The notes beneath the pieces are model-generated. The model saw only the letters and a list, made by a program, of their open reading frames with translations. It searched no databases and was not told the origin of the DNA. From the NCBI RefSeq assembly GCF_020524765.1, contig NZ_JAIVLR010000001.1, forward strand, positions 1,426,001 to 1,490,000: a stretch of 64,000 nt of DNA, given 5' to 3'. Source of the DNA: Qipengyuania gaetbuli (lineage in GTDB: Bacteria; Pseudomonadota; Alphaproteobacteria; Sphingomonadales; Sphingomonadaceae). Positions 19,286-28,817 of the stretch are shown piece by piece; the stretch's first letter is position 1; each line of letters starts with the position of its first letter. The position numbers and the translations under genes are program-made.

Positions 19286-20830
19286 ATGGCGCAAGCGAAT
19301 ACCGATACCACCCAGTCCCGCCGCACTTTCGCGATCATCTCGCACCCTGACGCGGGCAAGACCACGCTGACCGAGAAGCTGCTGCTGACCGGCGGCGCGA
19401 TCCACCTTGCCGGCGAGGTCAAGGCGCGCGGGGCGGCGCGGCGTGCGCGTTCGGACTGGATGAAGATCGAACAGCAGCGCGGCATCTCGGTCACCTCCAG
19501 CGTGATGACCTTCGAGCGCGACGGCATCACCTTCAACCTGCTCGACACGCCGGGGCACGAGGACTTCTCCGAAGATACCTACCGCACGCTCACCGCGGTC
19601 GATTCCGCCATCATGGTGATCGACGCGGCCAAGGGGATCGAGCCGCAGACGCGCAAGCTGTTCGAGGTCTGCCGCCTGCGCAGCGTGCCGATCATCACCT
19701 TCGTCAACAAGGTCGACCGCGAAGGGCGGCCTGTGTTCGAACTGCTCGACGAGATCGCCGACATGCTCGCGCTCGACGTGTCCCCGCAGATGTACCCGGT
19801 CGGCATGGGCGGGGAATTCCAGGGCATCCTCGACTTCGCCAGCGGCGAAGTGGTCGTGCCCGAAGGCCCGTCGAAGGAATTCAAGGGCAAGCGGGTGGCC
19901 GGGTTCGACCTGCCCGACGCGATAGCCGAGAATGTCGAGCTGGCGCAGATCGGCTATCCCGAATTCGATCTCGACGCCTATCGCAATGGCGACATGACGC
20001 CGGTCTATTTCGGCTCGGCGCTGAAGAACTTCGGCGTCACCGAACTGATCGAGGCGATTGCGAAATACGCCCCGCCGCCGCGCCCGCAGCCGGCCGGCGA
20101 GGAGCAGGTTTCGCCAGACCGCGACGAGGTCACCGGCTTCATCTTCAAGGTGCAGGCAAACATGGACCCCAACCACCGCGACCGCATCGCTTTCATGCGG
20201 CAGGTGTCGGGCACCTTCAAACGCGGCATGAAGCTGACGCCGTCGGGCCTTGGCAAGCCGATCGCGATCCACTCGCCCATCCTGTTCTTCGCGCAGGACC
20301 GCGAACTGGCCGACACGGCGCAAGCCGGCGACATCATCGGCATTCCCAACCACGGCACGCTGCGGGTCGGCGACACCTTGTCGGAAAAGAACCAGATCCG
20401 CTTTACCGGCCTGCCCAATTTCGCGCCCGAAATCCTGCGCCGCGTCCAGCTGGAAGACCCGACCAAGACCAAGCAATTGCGCAAGGCACTGGACGATCTG
20501 TCCGAAGAGGGCGTGATCCAGGTCTTCTATCCCGAGATCGGCGGCCAGTGGATCGTCGGCGTGGTCGGCCAGCTCCAGCTCGAAGTGCTGATCAGCCGGC
20601 TCGAAGCGGAATACAAGGTCGAGGCACGCCTCGAAGCCTCTCCCTTCGCCACTGCCCGCTGGCTCAGGGGCGATGCCAGGGCGATGGACGAATTCGAGAA
20701 ATACAACCGCGCCAGTCTGGCCAAGGACCGCGACGGCGACCTCGTGTTCATGGCCAAGAGCCCGTGGGACGTGAGCTACCAGCAGGAGAAGAATCCGGAG
20801 CTGGTTTTCTCGGCCACGAAGGAAAGGTGA
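19286..20830 (+). CDS. prfC: peptide chain release factor 3
   Basis: RF3 is a GTPase that recycles RF1 and RF2 after termination. The 514-residue protein has the GTP-binding motifs SHPDAGKTTLTEK (G1), QRGISVTSS (G2), DTPGHEDFSEDTYRTL (G3) and NKVDREGR (G4), plus the RF3-type domains II and III ending MAKSPWDVSYQQEKNPELVF. The ATG at 19286 places G1 near residue 17 as in the family; seven codons upstream is an alternative start. A hydrolase gene follows after 13 bases. Confidence 0.96.
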   Translation: MAQANTDTTQSRRTFAIISHPDAGKTTLTEKLLLTGGAIHLAGEVKARGAARRARSDWMKIEQQRGISVTSSVMTFERDGITFNLLDTPGHEDFSEDTYRTLTAVDSAIMVIDAAKGIEPQTRKLFEVCRLRSVPIITFVNKVDREGRPVFELLDEIADMLALDVSPQMYPVGMGGEFQGILDFASGEVVVPEGPSKEFKGKRVAGFDLPDAIAENVELAQIGYPEFDLDAYRNGDMTPVYFGSALKNFGVTELIEAIAKYAPPPRPQPAGEEQVSPDRDEVTGFIFKVQANMDPNHRDRIAFMRQVSGTFKRGMKLTPSGLGKPIAIHSPILFFAQDRELADTAQAGDIIGIPNHGTLRVGDTLSEKNQIRFTGLPNFAPEILRRVQLEDPTKTKQLRKALDDLSEEGVIQVFYPEIGGQWIVGVVGQLQLEVLISRLEAEYKVEARLEASPFATARWLRGDARAMDEFEKYNRASLAKDRDGDLVFMAKSPWDVSYQQEKNPELVFSATKER

Positions 20831-20843
20831 GGTTGAATCAATT

Positions 20844-21737
20844 GTGGAGGCGTTGCAAAGCGCCTGCATGACGCTCACCGGACCGACTTCGCAGACCTTC
20901 ATTTCGCAGCGCCTGCGGCTCAACTATCTCGACTGGGGCAACCGCGGCAAGCCGCCGCTGGTGCTCGTCCATGGCGGGCGCGACCATGCCCGCAGCTGGG
21001 ACTGGGTGGCAGAGGAATTGCGCCAGGACTGGCACGTCGTCGCCATGGACCACCGTGGTCACGGCGATTCCGACTGGGTCAGCGACGGAAATTACCACGT
21101 GAACGACATGGTCTACGACCTTGCACAGCTCGTTCACCAGCTGGGCGTCGGACCGGTGACGATCGTCAGCCACTCGATGGGTGGCAATGTCTCGCTGCGC
21201 TATGCCGGTACCTTCCCCGACATGGTCACCAAGATCGTCGCGATCGAAGGGCTGGGGCCGAGCCCGAAGCGGCAGTCCGAGATGCGCGAGCGCCCCTATC
21301 CCGAACGCATGGCCGAATGGATCGGGCAGAAGCGGCGCGCCTCCGGCCGCATCCCGCGCAAGTACGAGAGCATCGAGACGGCATTCGCCCGAATGATCGA
21401 GGAGAACAGCTACCTTACCGAGGAGCAGGCGCGCCATCTCACGATCCACGGGGTCAACCGCAACGAGGACGGCACCTACAGCTGGAAGTTCGATCCGCAC
21501 CTCAACGTCTGGCCGGTGGAGGATATCGCCGACGAGTTCCTCCACCAGACCTGGGCGGCGATCAAGGCGCCCACGCTGCTGCTGTATGGCGCGGACAGCT
21601 GGGCCTCCAACCCCGAAGGCGACGGCAGGCTCGACCATTTCGCCAATGCGCGGGTGATCGAGTTCGAGAACGCAGGTCACTGGCTGCACCACGACCAGTT
21701 CGACCGCTTCATGGCGACGCTGGGAGAGTTTCTCTAG
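20844..21737 (+). CDS. alpha/beta hydrolase
   Basis: The protein has an alpha/beta-hydrolase fold: oxyanion-hole motif HGGRDHARSWDW, nucleophile elbow VSHSMGGNVS (serine), acid region LLLYGADSWAS and catalytic histidine ENAGHWLHHDQ. It probably hydrolyses an ester or amide; substrate unknown. Two starts are possible: GTG 20844 (297 aa, GAGG 11 bases upstream) and ATG 20868 (289 aa), where a GGAGG is separated by a small AGGCG/CGCCT hairpin. The stop overlaps the next gene by one base. Length and motifs are normal for the family. Confidence 0.85.
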   Translation: MEALQSACMTLTGPTSQTFISQRLRLNYLDWGNRGKPPLVLVHGGRDHARSWDWVAEELRQDWHVVAMDHRGHGDSDWVSDGNYHVNDMVYDLAQLVHQLGVGPVTIVSHSMGGNVSLRYAGTFPDMVTKIVAIEGLGPSPKRQSEMRERPYPERMAEWIGQKRRASGRIPRKYESIETAFARMIEENSYLTEEQARHLTIHGVNRNEDGTYSWKFDPHLNVWPVEDIADEFLHQTWAAIKAPTLLLYGADSWASNPEGDGRLDHFANARVIEFENAGHWLHHDQFDRFMATLGEFL

Positions 21738-22294
21738 TGGCCGACTTTTTCGACGCGCTGGACGAAAAGCACATTGCCATGATCGGCAAGCAGCCGGTCT
21801 TTTTCGTCGCCACCGCTGCCGAAGATGCCCGCATCAACCTGAGCCCCAAAGGGTACGACGCCTTCCGCGTGCTCGGCCCGACGCGCGTCGCCTATCTCGA
21901 CCTTGCCGGCTCGGGCAACGAGACCCACGCCCATTTGTCGAAAGACGGGCGCATCACCGTCATGTTCTGCAATTTCGACCGGCCCGCGCTGATCCTGCGG
22001 ATCTACGGCACGGGCCGCGCGGTCCTGCCGCAGGATGCGGACTGGGCTGAACTGTCCGCGCATTTCGACCTCTTGCCGGGCACGCGGCAAATCTTCGATA
22101 TCGCGGTCGAAAGCGTGCAGACCAGCTGCGGCTGGGGTGTACCCTTCATGGAGTTCACGGACGAGCGCGCCACGCTGAAGAAGGCCCATGCGCAATCCGA
22201 TCCCGAAGAATGGCTTGCACGGGCGCGGGGCCGCGACCGGAGCATCGACGGGATCGAAGTGCGAACGACCGATCGCTACATCTCGGGCGAATAG
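21737..22294 (+). CDS. pyridoxamine 5'-phosphate oxidase-family flavoprotein
   Basis: The 185-residue product starts with GTG overlapping the previous stop by one base. Sequence features such as ARINLSPKGYDAFRVLG, YLDLAGSGNETHAHL and TVMFCNFDRPALILRIYGTGRAV are typical of the split-barrel FMN-binding proteins annotated as PNPOx-like. These bind flavin or F420 and reduce diverse compounds; real PNP oxidase activity is unlikely because the family is broad. It is co-transcribed with the hydrolase before it and the EEP nuclease after it. Confidence 0.75.
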   Translation: MADFFDALDEKHIAMIGKQPVFFVATAAEDARINLSPKGYDAFRVLGPTRVAYLDLAGSGNETHAHLSKDGRITVMFCNFDRPALILRIYGTGRAVLPQDADWAELSAHFDLLPGTRQIFDIAVESVQTSCGWGVPFMEFTDERATLKKAHAQSDPEEWLARARGRDRSIDGIEVRTTDRYISGE

Positions 22295-22301
22295 GACGTC
22301 T

Positions 22302-23003
22302 GTGCGGCTCACCTTCGCCAGCTACAACATCCACAAGGCCGTCGGCCTCGATCGCAAGCGCGATCCCGACCGCATTCTCACGGTCCTGCACGAAATCAAT
22401 GCCGACATCATCGCGCTGCAGGAAGTCGACCGGCGGATCGGCGACAGGGCGACGACCATTCCCCGCGCCGAGCTGGACGATACGCACTGGCGCGTCGTCG
22501 AGGTCGCGCGCAGGCCGCGCTCCATCGGCTGGCACGGCAATGCCCTGCTGGTGCGCCGCGACCTGGAAATCAGCGAAGGCGAGGCACTCGACCTGCCGAC
22601 GCTGGAGCCTCGTGGAGCGGCCTGCGGCGAATTGATGGTGGAAGGCCATGCCATTCGCGTGATCGGCACTCACCTCGATCTGTCGGGGCTTCGCCGCCGC
22701 GAGCAGATTCGCTCGCTGCTCGGCCATGTCGAGGCCTGCAAGCGCAATTTGCCGACCGTGATCATGGGTGATTTCAACCAGTGGGGCCGCGCCACGGGTG
22801 CCATGCGCGAGTTCACCAAGGACTGGATGGTCGTGACCCCCGGGCGCAGCTATCCCAGCCGCCAGCCCGTCGCCACGCTCGACCGGATCGTCGCCAGCAA
22901 GCACTGGCGCTGCATATCGTCCGAAGTGCACCACACGGCCCTTTCGGCCGTCGCTTCGGACCACCTGCCGGTCGTCGCGACGCTCGAGTTGCACAAAAAA
23001 TAA
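22302..23003 (+). CDS. endonuclease/exonuclease/phosphatase family protein
   Basis: The 233-residue protein has the EEP superfamily active-site motifs in order: ASYNIHKAVGLD (N), ALQEVD (E), GTHLDLSG, MGDFNQWG (D and N) and the C-terminal SDHLPVVATLEL (D and H). It is a metal-dependent phosphodiesterase, either on nucleic acid or on a phospholipid head group; bacterial proteins of this short type are not clearly assigned. Start is GTG 22302, seven bases after the previous stop. No signal peptide is present. It is the last gene before the sigma-54 promoter of glnK. Confidence 0.85.
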   Translation: MRLTFASYNIHKAVGLDRKRDPDRILTVLHEINADIIALQEVDRRIGDRATTIPRAELDDTHWRVVEVARRPRSIGWHGNALLVRRDLEISEGEALDLPTLEPRGAACGELMVEGHAIRVIGTHLDLSGLRRREQIRSLLGHVEACKRNLPTVIMGDFNQWGRATGAMREFTKDWMVVTPGRSYPSRQPVATLDRIVASKHWRCISSEVHHTALSAVASDHLPVVATLELHKK

Positions 23004-23022
23004 ACACGCGCACATAAATTAG

Positions 23023-23484
<462 letters not shown>

Positions 23485-23501
23485 GCCGCAAGGAGACACT
23501 C

Positions 23502-24842
23502 ATGACCATGCGTAAGTTCCTCTCCGGTGCCGCTGTGCTCGGAGCTTCCCTGACTGCCTCTACGGCAGCTTTCGCGCAGGAGGCCGCAGAAGCTGCCGCT
23601 GCCGTTCCCAACCCCGGCAACAATGCCTGGATGATGACCGCAACGGTCCTCGTCATGCTGATGATCATCCCCGGCCTGACGCTCTTCTACGGCGGCCTGA
23701 CCCGCTCGAAGAACATGCTCTCGACCATGACCCAGATCGGCGCCACCGCCGCTCTGGCGATGATCATCTGGGTGATATGGGGCTATTCGCTCGCCTTCGG
23801 CGACACCACCTATGAAGGCACGCTGGGCCTGTTCGTCAGCGGGGGCAGCTACTTCCTTGCCGGAACCGATGCGTCCAGCACGGCTGCAACCTTCACCGAC
23901 GAGGTGATCAGCAAGTACGTCTTCATCAGCTTCCAGATGACCTTTGCGGCCATCACCGCGGCGCTGATCCTGGGCGCGACAGCAGAGCGCATGAAGTTCA
24001 ACGCCGTCATGCTGTTCGTGCCGATCTGGCTGACGATCGTCTATTTCCCGATCGCCCACATGGTCTGGGCCGGCGGCGGCCTGCTGTTCGAAGACGGCGC
24101 GCTCGACTTTGCTGGCGGTACCGTGGTGCACATCAACGCCGGTGTCTCGGGCCTCGTCCTCGCCTACCTGCTCGGCAAACGCCGCGGCTGGCCGCAGGAG
24201 CCCATGATGCCGCACAGCCTGACGCTGACCATGGTCGGCACGGGCCTGCTGTGGGTGGGCTGGTTCGGCTTCAACGCCGGTTCGGAACTCGAAGCCGACG
24301 GTTCGGCCGGCCTTGCCATGATCAACACCTTCGTCGCGACGGCGGCAGGTGCCCTGACCTGGATGGTGATCGAGCGGATGGCCGGTCACAAGGGCTCGGC
24401 CCTGGGCTTCTGTTCGGGCGTGATCGCCGGCCTCGTCGCCGTCACCCCGGCAGCCGGCAACTCGGGCCCCTTCGGCGCGATCCTGCTCGGCATCCTCGCC
24501 TCGGCGGTCTGCTACTTCTTCGTTGCCAAGGTGAAGGCCAAGTTTGGCTATGACGACAGCCTCGATGCATTCGGCATCCACGGCATCGGCGGCATCGTCG
24601 GCGCCATCGGCACGGCCGTGGTCTACCAGCCGTTCCTCGGCGGCCCCGGCGACGGTTCGACCGCGCTTGGTGCGCAGCTCGGCGTGCAGGTCTTCAGCGT
24701 CATCGTCACCATCGCCTGGGCAGGTATCGGCACGCTCATCGCCGGCCTGATCGTCAAGGCTGCAATCGGCCTCCGGGTGACCGAGGAAGACGAAGTCAAC
24801 GGGCTCGACATCTCCGAACACGGGGAGCGCGCGTACAACTGA
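23502..24842 (+). CDS. amtB: ammonium transporter
   Basis: AmtB conducts ammonium across the inner membrane and is blocked by GlnK. The 446-residue protein has an N-terminal signal sequence (to about AFAQ), then eleven membrane spans; family signatures include FYGGLTRSKNMLSTM, VHINAGVSGLVLA (first pore histidine), WFGFNAGSEL and DAFGIHGIGGIVGAIGTA (second pore histidine). AAGGAG lies six bases before the ATG at 23502; an upstream GTG overlapping glnK is less likely. Two hairpins follow the stop, the second a terminator. Confidence 0.95.
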   Translation: MTMRKFLSGAAVLGASLTASTAAFAQEAAEAAAAVPNPGNNAWMMTATVLVMLMIIPGLTLFYGGLTRSKNMLSTMTQIGATAALAMIIWVIWGYSLAFGDTTYEGTLGLFVSGGSYFLAGTDASSTAATFTDEVISKYVFISFQMTFAAITAALILGATAERMKFNAVMLFVPIWLTIVYFPIAHMVWAGGGLLFEDGALDFAGGTVVHINAGVSGLVLAYLLGKRRGWPQEPMMPHSLTLTMVGTGLLWVGWFGFNAGSELEADGSAGLAMINTFVATAAGALTWMVIERMAGHKGSALGFCSGVIAGLVAVTPAAGNSGPFGAILLGILASAVCYFFVAKVKAKFGYDDSLDAFGIHGIGGIVGAIGTAVVYQPFLGGPGDGSTALGAQLGVQVFSVIVTIAWAGIGTLIAGLIVKAAIGLRVTEEDEVNGLDISEHGERAYN

Positions 24843-24852
24843 CAACCGACTC

Positions 24853-24898
24853 GGCGGGGCCGCCCACTCTCTCCTCTCTCTCCCCGGGCGGCCCCGCC
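24853..24898. repeat. perfect 13-bp inverted repeat after amtB
   Basis: GGCGGGGCCGCCC (24853-24865) and GGGCGGCCCCGCC (24886-24898) are exact reverse complements separated by 20 pyrimidine-rich bases (CT repeats). No T run follows, so it is not itself a terminator. It may protect the 3' end of the message or be an REP-like element. Confidence 0.8.
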
Positions 24899-24934
24899 CA
24901 CCGATGTTCCTCCTGCGAACACAAGACTAGCCAC

Positions 24935-24967
24935 AGGCCGGAGCCCGCGGGTTCCGGCCTTTTTTTG
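24935..24967 (+). terminator. intrinsic terminator of glnK-amtB
   Basis: AGGCCGGAGCCC and GGGTTCCGGCCT form a 12-pair stem with one wobble and a GCG loop, directly followed by a run of six T residues. Strong rho-independent terminator. Confidence 0.93.
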
Positions 24968-25051
24968 TTGCGCAAATGCCACACGGTTTTCCCGTTTCTT
25001 GCGGGCGTTTCGTTGCATTTGTAAAAAATCCGCAATAGACCGGCGTGCATC

Positions 25052-25071
25052 GCGGCAACACGGTTTGCCGC
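25052..25071 (+). promoter_or_regulatory. leader hairpin of the TonB receptor gene
   Basis: GCGGCAA (25052-25058), loop CACGGT, TTGCCGC (25065-25071) is a perfect seven-pair stem ending eight bases before the strong AGGAGGAGG of the receptor gene. Role unknown; it does not hide the ribosome binding site. Confidence 0.4.
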
Positions 25072-25093
25072 CGACAACAGGAGGAGGGAAAAT

Positions 25094-27853
25094 ATGCTAC
25101 GGAAAACCCGTTCCCAATTTCGCACGCGCGCCGCGTTCCTGACTGGTGCCGCAGGTATCGCGATGGCGGTTCCGGCCGCTGCGCAGGACGCCCAGACGCA
25201 AATTCGTACGGACTCGGTTTCGGATGCGCCGGCCATCATCGTGACCGGTACTCGCCAGTCCGACCGCTCGGCCGCTGACACCGTCGCGCCGGTCGATATC
25301 GTTTCCGCAGCCGAGCTGTCGAACAATGCCGATAGCGACATCGGCAACGTGCTCCGCGTTTCGGTTCCTTCCTTCAACGTCGGCACCCAGCCGATCTCCG
25401 ACGCGGCGACGCTGGTGCGTCCGGCCAACCTTCGCGGCCTTTCGCCCGACAACACCCTCGTCCTTGTCAACGGCAAGCGCCAGCACCGCGCCGCTGTCAT
25501 CGCCTTCCTCGGCGGCGGCATCTCGGATGGCTCGCAGGGCCCGGACATCTCGGTCATCCCGTCGATCGCCATCAAGCAGCTCGAAGTGCTGCGCGACGGT
25601 GCATCCTCGCAATACGGTTCGGACGCCATCGCGGGCGTGCTGAACTTCATCCTCAAGGACAGCCCCGAAGGCGGCACGATTTCCGGCCAGTGGGGTGAAA
25701 CCTACGAAGGCGACGGTGACACCTACACCATCGCTGCCAATGTTGGCGTTCCGCTCGGTTCGACCGGCTTCCTCAACCTGTCGGCCGAATATGGCGAACA
25801 GGACGCAACCGTGCGTTCGGTCCAGCGCGACGATGCCGCAGCCCTGATCGCTGCCGGCAACACCGCCGTTGCCGACCCGGCCCAGATCTGGGGCCAGCCG
25901 AACGTCAACGACGACTTCAAGATCTTCGCCAACTTCGGCGTCGACCTGACCGATGCGATCGAACTCTACGCTTTCGGCAACTACGCCGAGCGTAACGTCG
26001 ATGGCGGGTTCTTTTTCCGCAACCCGACCAATCGCGGCGGCGTCTATGCCGGTCCGACGGTCGATCCGGCCACCGGCCAGCCGCTCGCCGCTTCGGCAGG
26101 CGGCGTGCCCTCGGTCCTCGTGGGTGACCTTTCGAACACCACTGCGGGCGACTGCCCGGCGGGTATCCCGCTGACGCAGGGCGGCCTGATCCCCGATCCG
26201 ACGATCCTCGCGCAGGTCAGCGCCGATGCGAACTGCTTCAGCTTCGTCGAACTGTTCCCGGGCGGCTTCACCCCGCGCTTCGGCGGCGACATCGAGGACT
26301 ACTCGATCGCGGCCGGTATCCGCGGACAGATCCTTGGCGGGCTCGACTTCGACCTCAGCTATCGTCACGGGCGCAACAAGTCGTCCTTCTCGATCCGCAA
26401 CACGGTCAACGCCTCGCTTGGCCCGAACACGCCGACCGAATTCAACCCGGGCGGCTATTCGCAGACCGAGAACGTGATCAACCTCGACCTCGGTTATGAA
26501 ATCCCGGTTGGCGGCGGCAGCGTCTATGTCGCAGCCGGTGCGGAATATCGCGACGAGGAATTCGGTATCACCGCCGGCGATGCGGCTTCGTTCGAACTGG
26601 GCCCGCTTGCCCAGCCGACCGCTGCCTATCCGACGGGCCAGGGTTTCTCGACCAGCTCCAACGGCTTCCCGGGCTTCGCCACCAATGCGGCGGGCACCAG
26701 CAAGGAAGACAACAAGGCGGCCTATATCGACATCGAAGCCGACCTCATCGACGCGCTGACCCTGCAGGGTGCGGTTCGTTACGAGGACACCAAGAGCTTC
26801 GGCGATACGCTGACCTGGAAGCTGGGCGGCCTGTTCAAGGTTTCCGACGCATGGCGCCTTCGCGGTACCTATTCGACCGGCTTCCACGTCCCGACCGCGG
26901 GCCAGGCGAACGTCATCAACGTGACCACCCAGTTCTCGAACGGCCAGCTGCAGGATGAAGGCACCTTCCCGCTCTTCAGCCCGGCAGGCCTGATCGCTTC
27001 GGACTATATCGCGGATACCGTCGCCAATGGCGGTCTCGGCCTCGACCGCCCGACCCTTGGGCCCGAAAAGGCCGACAGCTTCACGCTGGGTGTCGCGGGT
27101 GACCTGGGCGATTTCTCGGTCACGCTCGACTACTTCAACATCAAGCTGAAGGACCGCATCTCGCGTTCCTCGACGATCGATTTCCCGGCAGCGCTTTGCT
27201 ATCTGGCCGATCGCGAGAACGTGGCGAACAATTGCACGGCAACCTTCACGCCGACCCCGGCCGAACTGCTCACGCAGCTCGACGCGGCAGGCGTGATCGA
27301 CCGGAACGACTTCACCGGCTTTGAAGACCTGGTGGCCTTCACCTTCTTCAACAACGACTTCGACACCCGCACTCAGGGTCTCGACTTCGTTGCCAACGCC
27401 CGGTTCTATCCGATCGAGGGCGGCACCACGCGTGCCACGCTGGCAATCAACTACACCGAGACCGAAGTCACCGACGTTGGCCAGACCATCTCGGCGACCC
27501 GTGTCCGCCAGCTCGAAGAAGGCCTGCCCAAGTGGAAGGGCTTCCTCAACATCACCCACGAACAGGGCCGTTTCCGCGGCTTCGTGCGGGCCAACTACTT
27601 CGGCAGCTACTACGAGGCCCACCTCGAAGACGAAACGCTGCCGATCGATGCCAATGCCGAACTGACCTTCGATGCCGAACTGGCCTACGAAGCGTTCGAC
27701 GGCCTCGAACTGGCAGTCGGCGCGCAGAACGTGTTCGACAACTACCCGATCGAGAACCCGTATTCGGGCATCGTCGGTGCCAAGTACGGGGAACGTTCGC
27801 CGTTCGGCTTCAACGGCGGTAGCTACTACCTGCGCGCCCGCTTCCAGTGGTAA
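25094..27853 (+). CDS. TonB-dependent outer-membrane receptor
   Basis: The 919-residue protein has a signal peptide (to about AAAQ, residue 31), a TonB box-like segment AIIVTGTR, a plug domain (about residues 60-185, with LVLVNGKRQHRAAVI and VLRDGASSQYGSDAIAGVLN), and a 22-strand barrel ending SYYLRARFQW with terminal aromatic residue. It imports an unknown ligand (siderophore, sugar or other) using TonB energy. It belongs to the group with VNGKRxHRxAV in the plug. Strong Shine-Dalgarno AGGAGGAGG. It stands alone between two terminators. The opposite strand is also open along the whole gene, which I treat as a codon-bias effect. Confidence 0.92.
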   Translation: MLRKTRSQFRTRAAFLTGAAGIAMAVPAAAQDAQTQIRTDSVSDAPAIIVTGTRQSDRSAADTVAPVDIVSAAELSNNADSDIGNVLRVSVPSFNVGTQPISDAATLVRPANLRGLSPDNTLVLVNGKRQHRAAVIAFLGGGISDGSQGPDISVIPSIAIKQLEVLRDGASSQYGSDAIAGVLNFILKDSPEGGTISGQWGETYEGDGDTYTIAANVGVPLGSTGFLNLSAEYGEQDATVRSVQRDDAAALIAAGNTAVADPAQIWGQPNVNDDFKIFANFGVDLTDAIELYAFGNYAERNVDGGFFFRNPTNRGGVYAGPTVDPATGQPLAASAGGVPSVLVGDLSNTTAGDCPAGIPLTQGGLIPDPTILAQVSADANCFSFVELFPGGFTPRFGGDIEDYSIAAGIRGQILGGLDFDLSYRHGRNKSSFSIRNTVNASLGPNTPTEFNPGGYSQTENVINLDLGYEIPVGGGSVYVAAGAEYRDEEFGITAGDAASFELGPLAQPTAAYPTGQGFSTSSNGFPGFATNAAGTSKEDNKAAYIDIEADLIDALTLQGAVRYEDTKSFGDTLTWKLGGLFKVSDAWRLRGTYSTGFHVPTAGQANVINVTTQFSNGQLQDEGTFPLFSPAGLIASDYIADTVANGGLGLDRPTLGPEKADSFTLGVAGDLGDFSVTLDYFNIKLKDRISRSSTIDFPAALCYLADRENVANNCTATFTPTPAELLTQLDAAGVIDRNDFTGFEDLVAFTFFNNDFDTRTQGLDFVANARFYPIEGGTTRATLAINYTETEVTDVGQTISATRVRQLEEGLPKWKGFLNITHEQGRFRGFVRANYFGSYYEAHLEDETLPIDANAELTFDAELAYEAFDGLELAVGAQNVFDNYPIENPYSGIVGAKYGERSPFGFNGGSYYLRARFQW

Positions 27854-27879
27854 GCGCATAACAGTCTGGGGAGAGGAGA

Positions 27880-27906
27880 GGGGCGACCGCGAGGTCGCCC
27901 CTTTTT
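27880..27906 (+). terminator. intrinsic terminator of the TonB receptor gene
   Basis: GGGGCGACC (27880-27888), tetraloop GCGA, GGTCGCCCC (27893-27901) and five T residues. A perfect nine-pair stem capped by a GNRA loop. Confidence 0.95.
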
Positions 27907-27921
27907 CGGTTGGAGGAACAG

Positions 27922-28446
27922 GTGCTGACGATCAGGCTCGCCACGCTCGATGATGTCGATGCGATCAGCAGCCTCATGGCGCGCTCGATCGAGGAATTGC
28001 AGCACGGCTACCTGACGCCGGAACAGGTGCAGGCTTCCAAGGCGGGCATGGGTCTCGATCGCGTGCTGATCGAGGATGGCACCTATTTCTGCGTGGAGGA
28101 TGGCGAGGCGCTGGCCGGGTGCGGCGGCTGGTCGCGACGGGCCACGCTATACGGCGGCAACCACTCCGCAGGACGCGATCCCCGCCTGCTCGACCCGGCG
28201 AGCGAACGAGCCCGCATCAGGGCGATGTACACCCATCCCGAGCACACCCGCAAAGGGGTGGGCCGGATGATCCTCGAAGCGGGGGAGCAGGCCGCGAGGG
28301 CGGAAGGCTTTCGCGAGATAGAGATGGCCGCGACCATGGCGGGCAAGCCCTTCTACGAGCGCTGCGGCTACGTGGTCGAACGCGAATGGTTCGATACCAA
28401 TGGCGCCGTCCCTGTCCCGCTCGCGACGATGGCGAAGGCGCTCTAG
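27922..28446 (+). CDS. GNAT-family N-acetyltransferase
   Basis: The 174-residue protein fits the GNAT fold: N-terminal TIRLATLDDVDAISSLM, the acetyl-CoA-binding signature IRAMYTHPEHTRKGVGRMILEAGE near residues 99-122, and the C-terminal GKPFYERCGYVVE. It transfers an acetyl group to an unknown small molecule or protein. Start GTG 27922 follows GGAGG by six bases; a TTG four codons earlier is less likely. The 3' end overlaps the convergent DUF1232 gene by 4 bases. Confidence 0.85.
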   Translation: MLTIRLATLDDVDAISSLMARSIEELQHGYLTPEQVQASKAGMGLDRVLIEDGTYFCVEDGEALAGCGGWSRRATLYGGNHSAGRDPRLLDPASERARIRAMYTHPEHTRKGVGRMILEAGEQAARAEGFREIEMAATMAGKPFYERCGYVVEREWFDTNGAVPVPLATMAKAL

Positions 28447-28817
28447 ACCTCGCGGATCAGGTACAGGCCGGTGACCGCCGCCAACGCGAACCAAATCGAG
28501 AGCACGAGCAGCAGCCCGACCATGGAATTGGGCCGTTCCGCCAACTTTCCCGCACGTTCGCGCAGCTCTGCCATCAGCGGGGCGGGAATGAGCTTCAGCA
28601 CGAGCCAGATGCCGACCGGGACGATCAGCAGGTCGTCGATCAGGCCCAGCACCGGGATGAAGTCGGGAATCAGGTCGATCGGGCTCAGCGCATAGGCGGC
28701 AACCCCTCCGGCAAGCAGCTTGGCGGCCAGCGGCGTGCGATGGTCGCGCGCCGCCAGCCACAATGCCAGCGTGTCCCGCTTGAGCGCCTTCGCCCGGTCG
28801 CGCAGGCTAGGCAGCAA
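28443..28817 (-). CDS. DUF1232 (YkvA-type) membrane protein
   Basis: The 124-residue protein contains the DUF1232 core ALSPIDLIPDFIPVLGLIDDLLIVPVGI at about residues 42-70 and one further C-terminal membrane segment (VGLLLVLSIWFALAAVTGLYL). Members are small inner-membrane proteins of unknown role. Its start lies 11 bases inside the end of the GMC oxidoreductase gene, so it is the last gene of that minus-strand operon. Confidence 0.85.
   Translation of the reverse strand: MLPSLRDRAKALKRDTLALWLAARDHRTPLAAKLLAGGVAAYALSPIDLIPDFIPVLGLIDDLLIVPVGIWLVLKLIPAPLMAELRERAGKLAERPNSMVGLLLVLSIWFALAAVTGLYLIREV

Noticed and set aside
19211..20923. A long minus-strand frame over prfC and the next gene
   Set aside because: It crosses two clear plus-strand genes, has no domain features and results from codon bias.
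25097..27859. A 920-codon open frame on the strand opposite the TonB receptor
   Set aside because: It mirrors the receptor gene almost exactly, has no recognisable domain, and is arginine- and glutamate-rich, as expected from reading GC-rich codons backwards. The receptor frame has full family features. Treated as a shadow, not an antisense gene.
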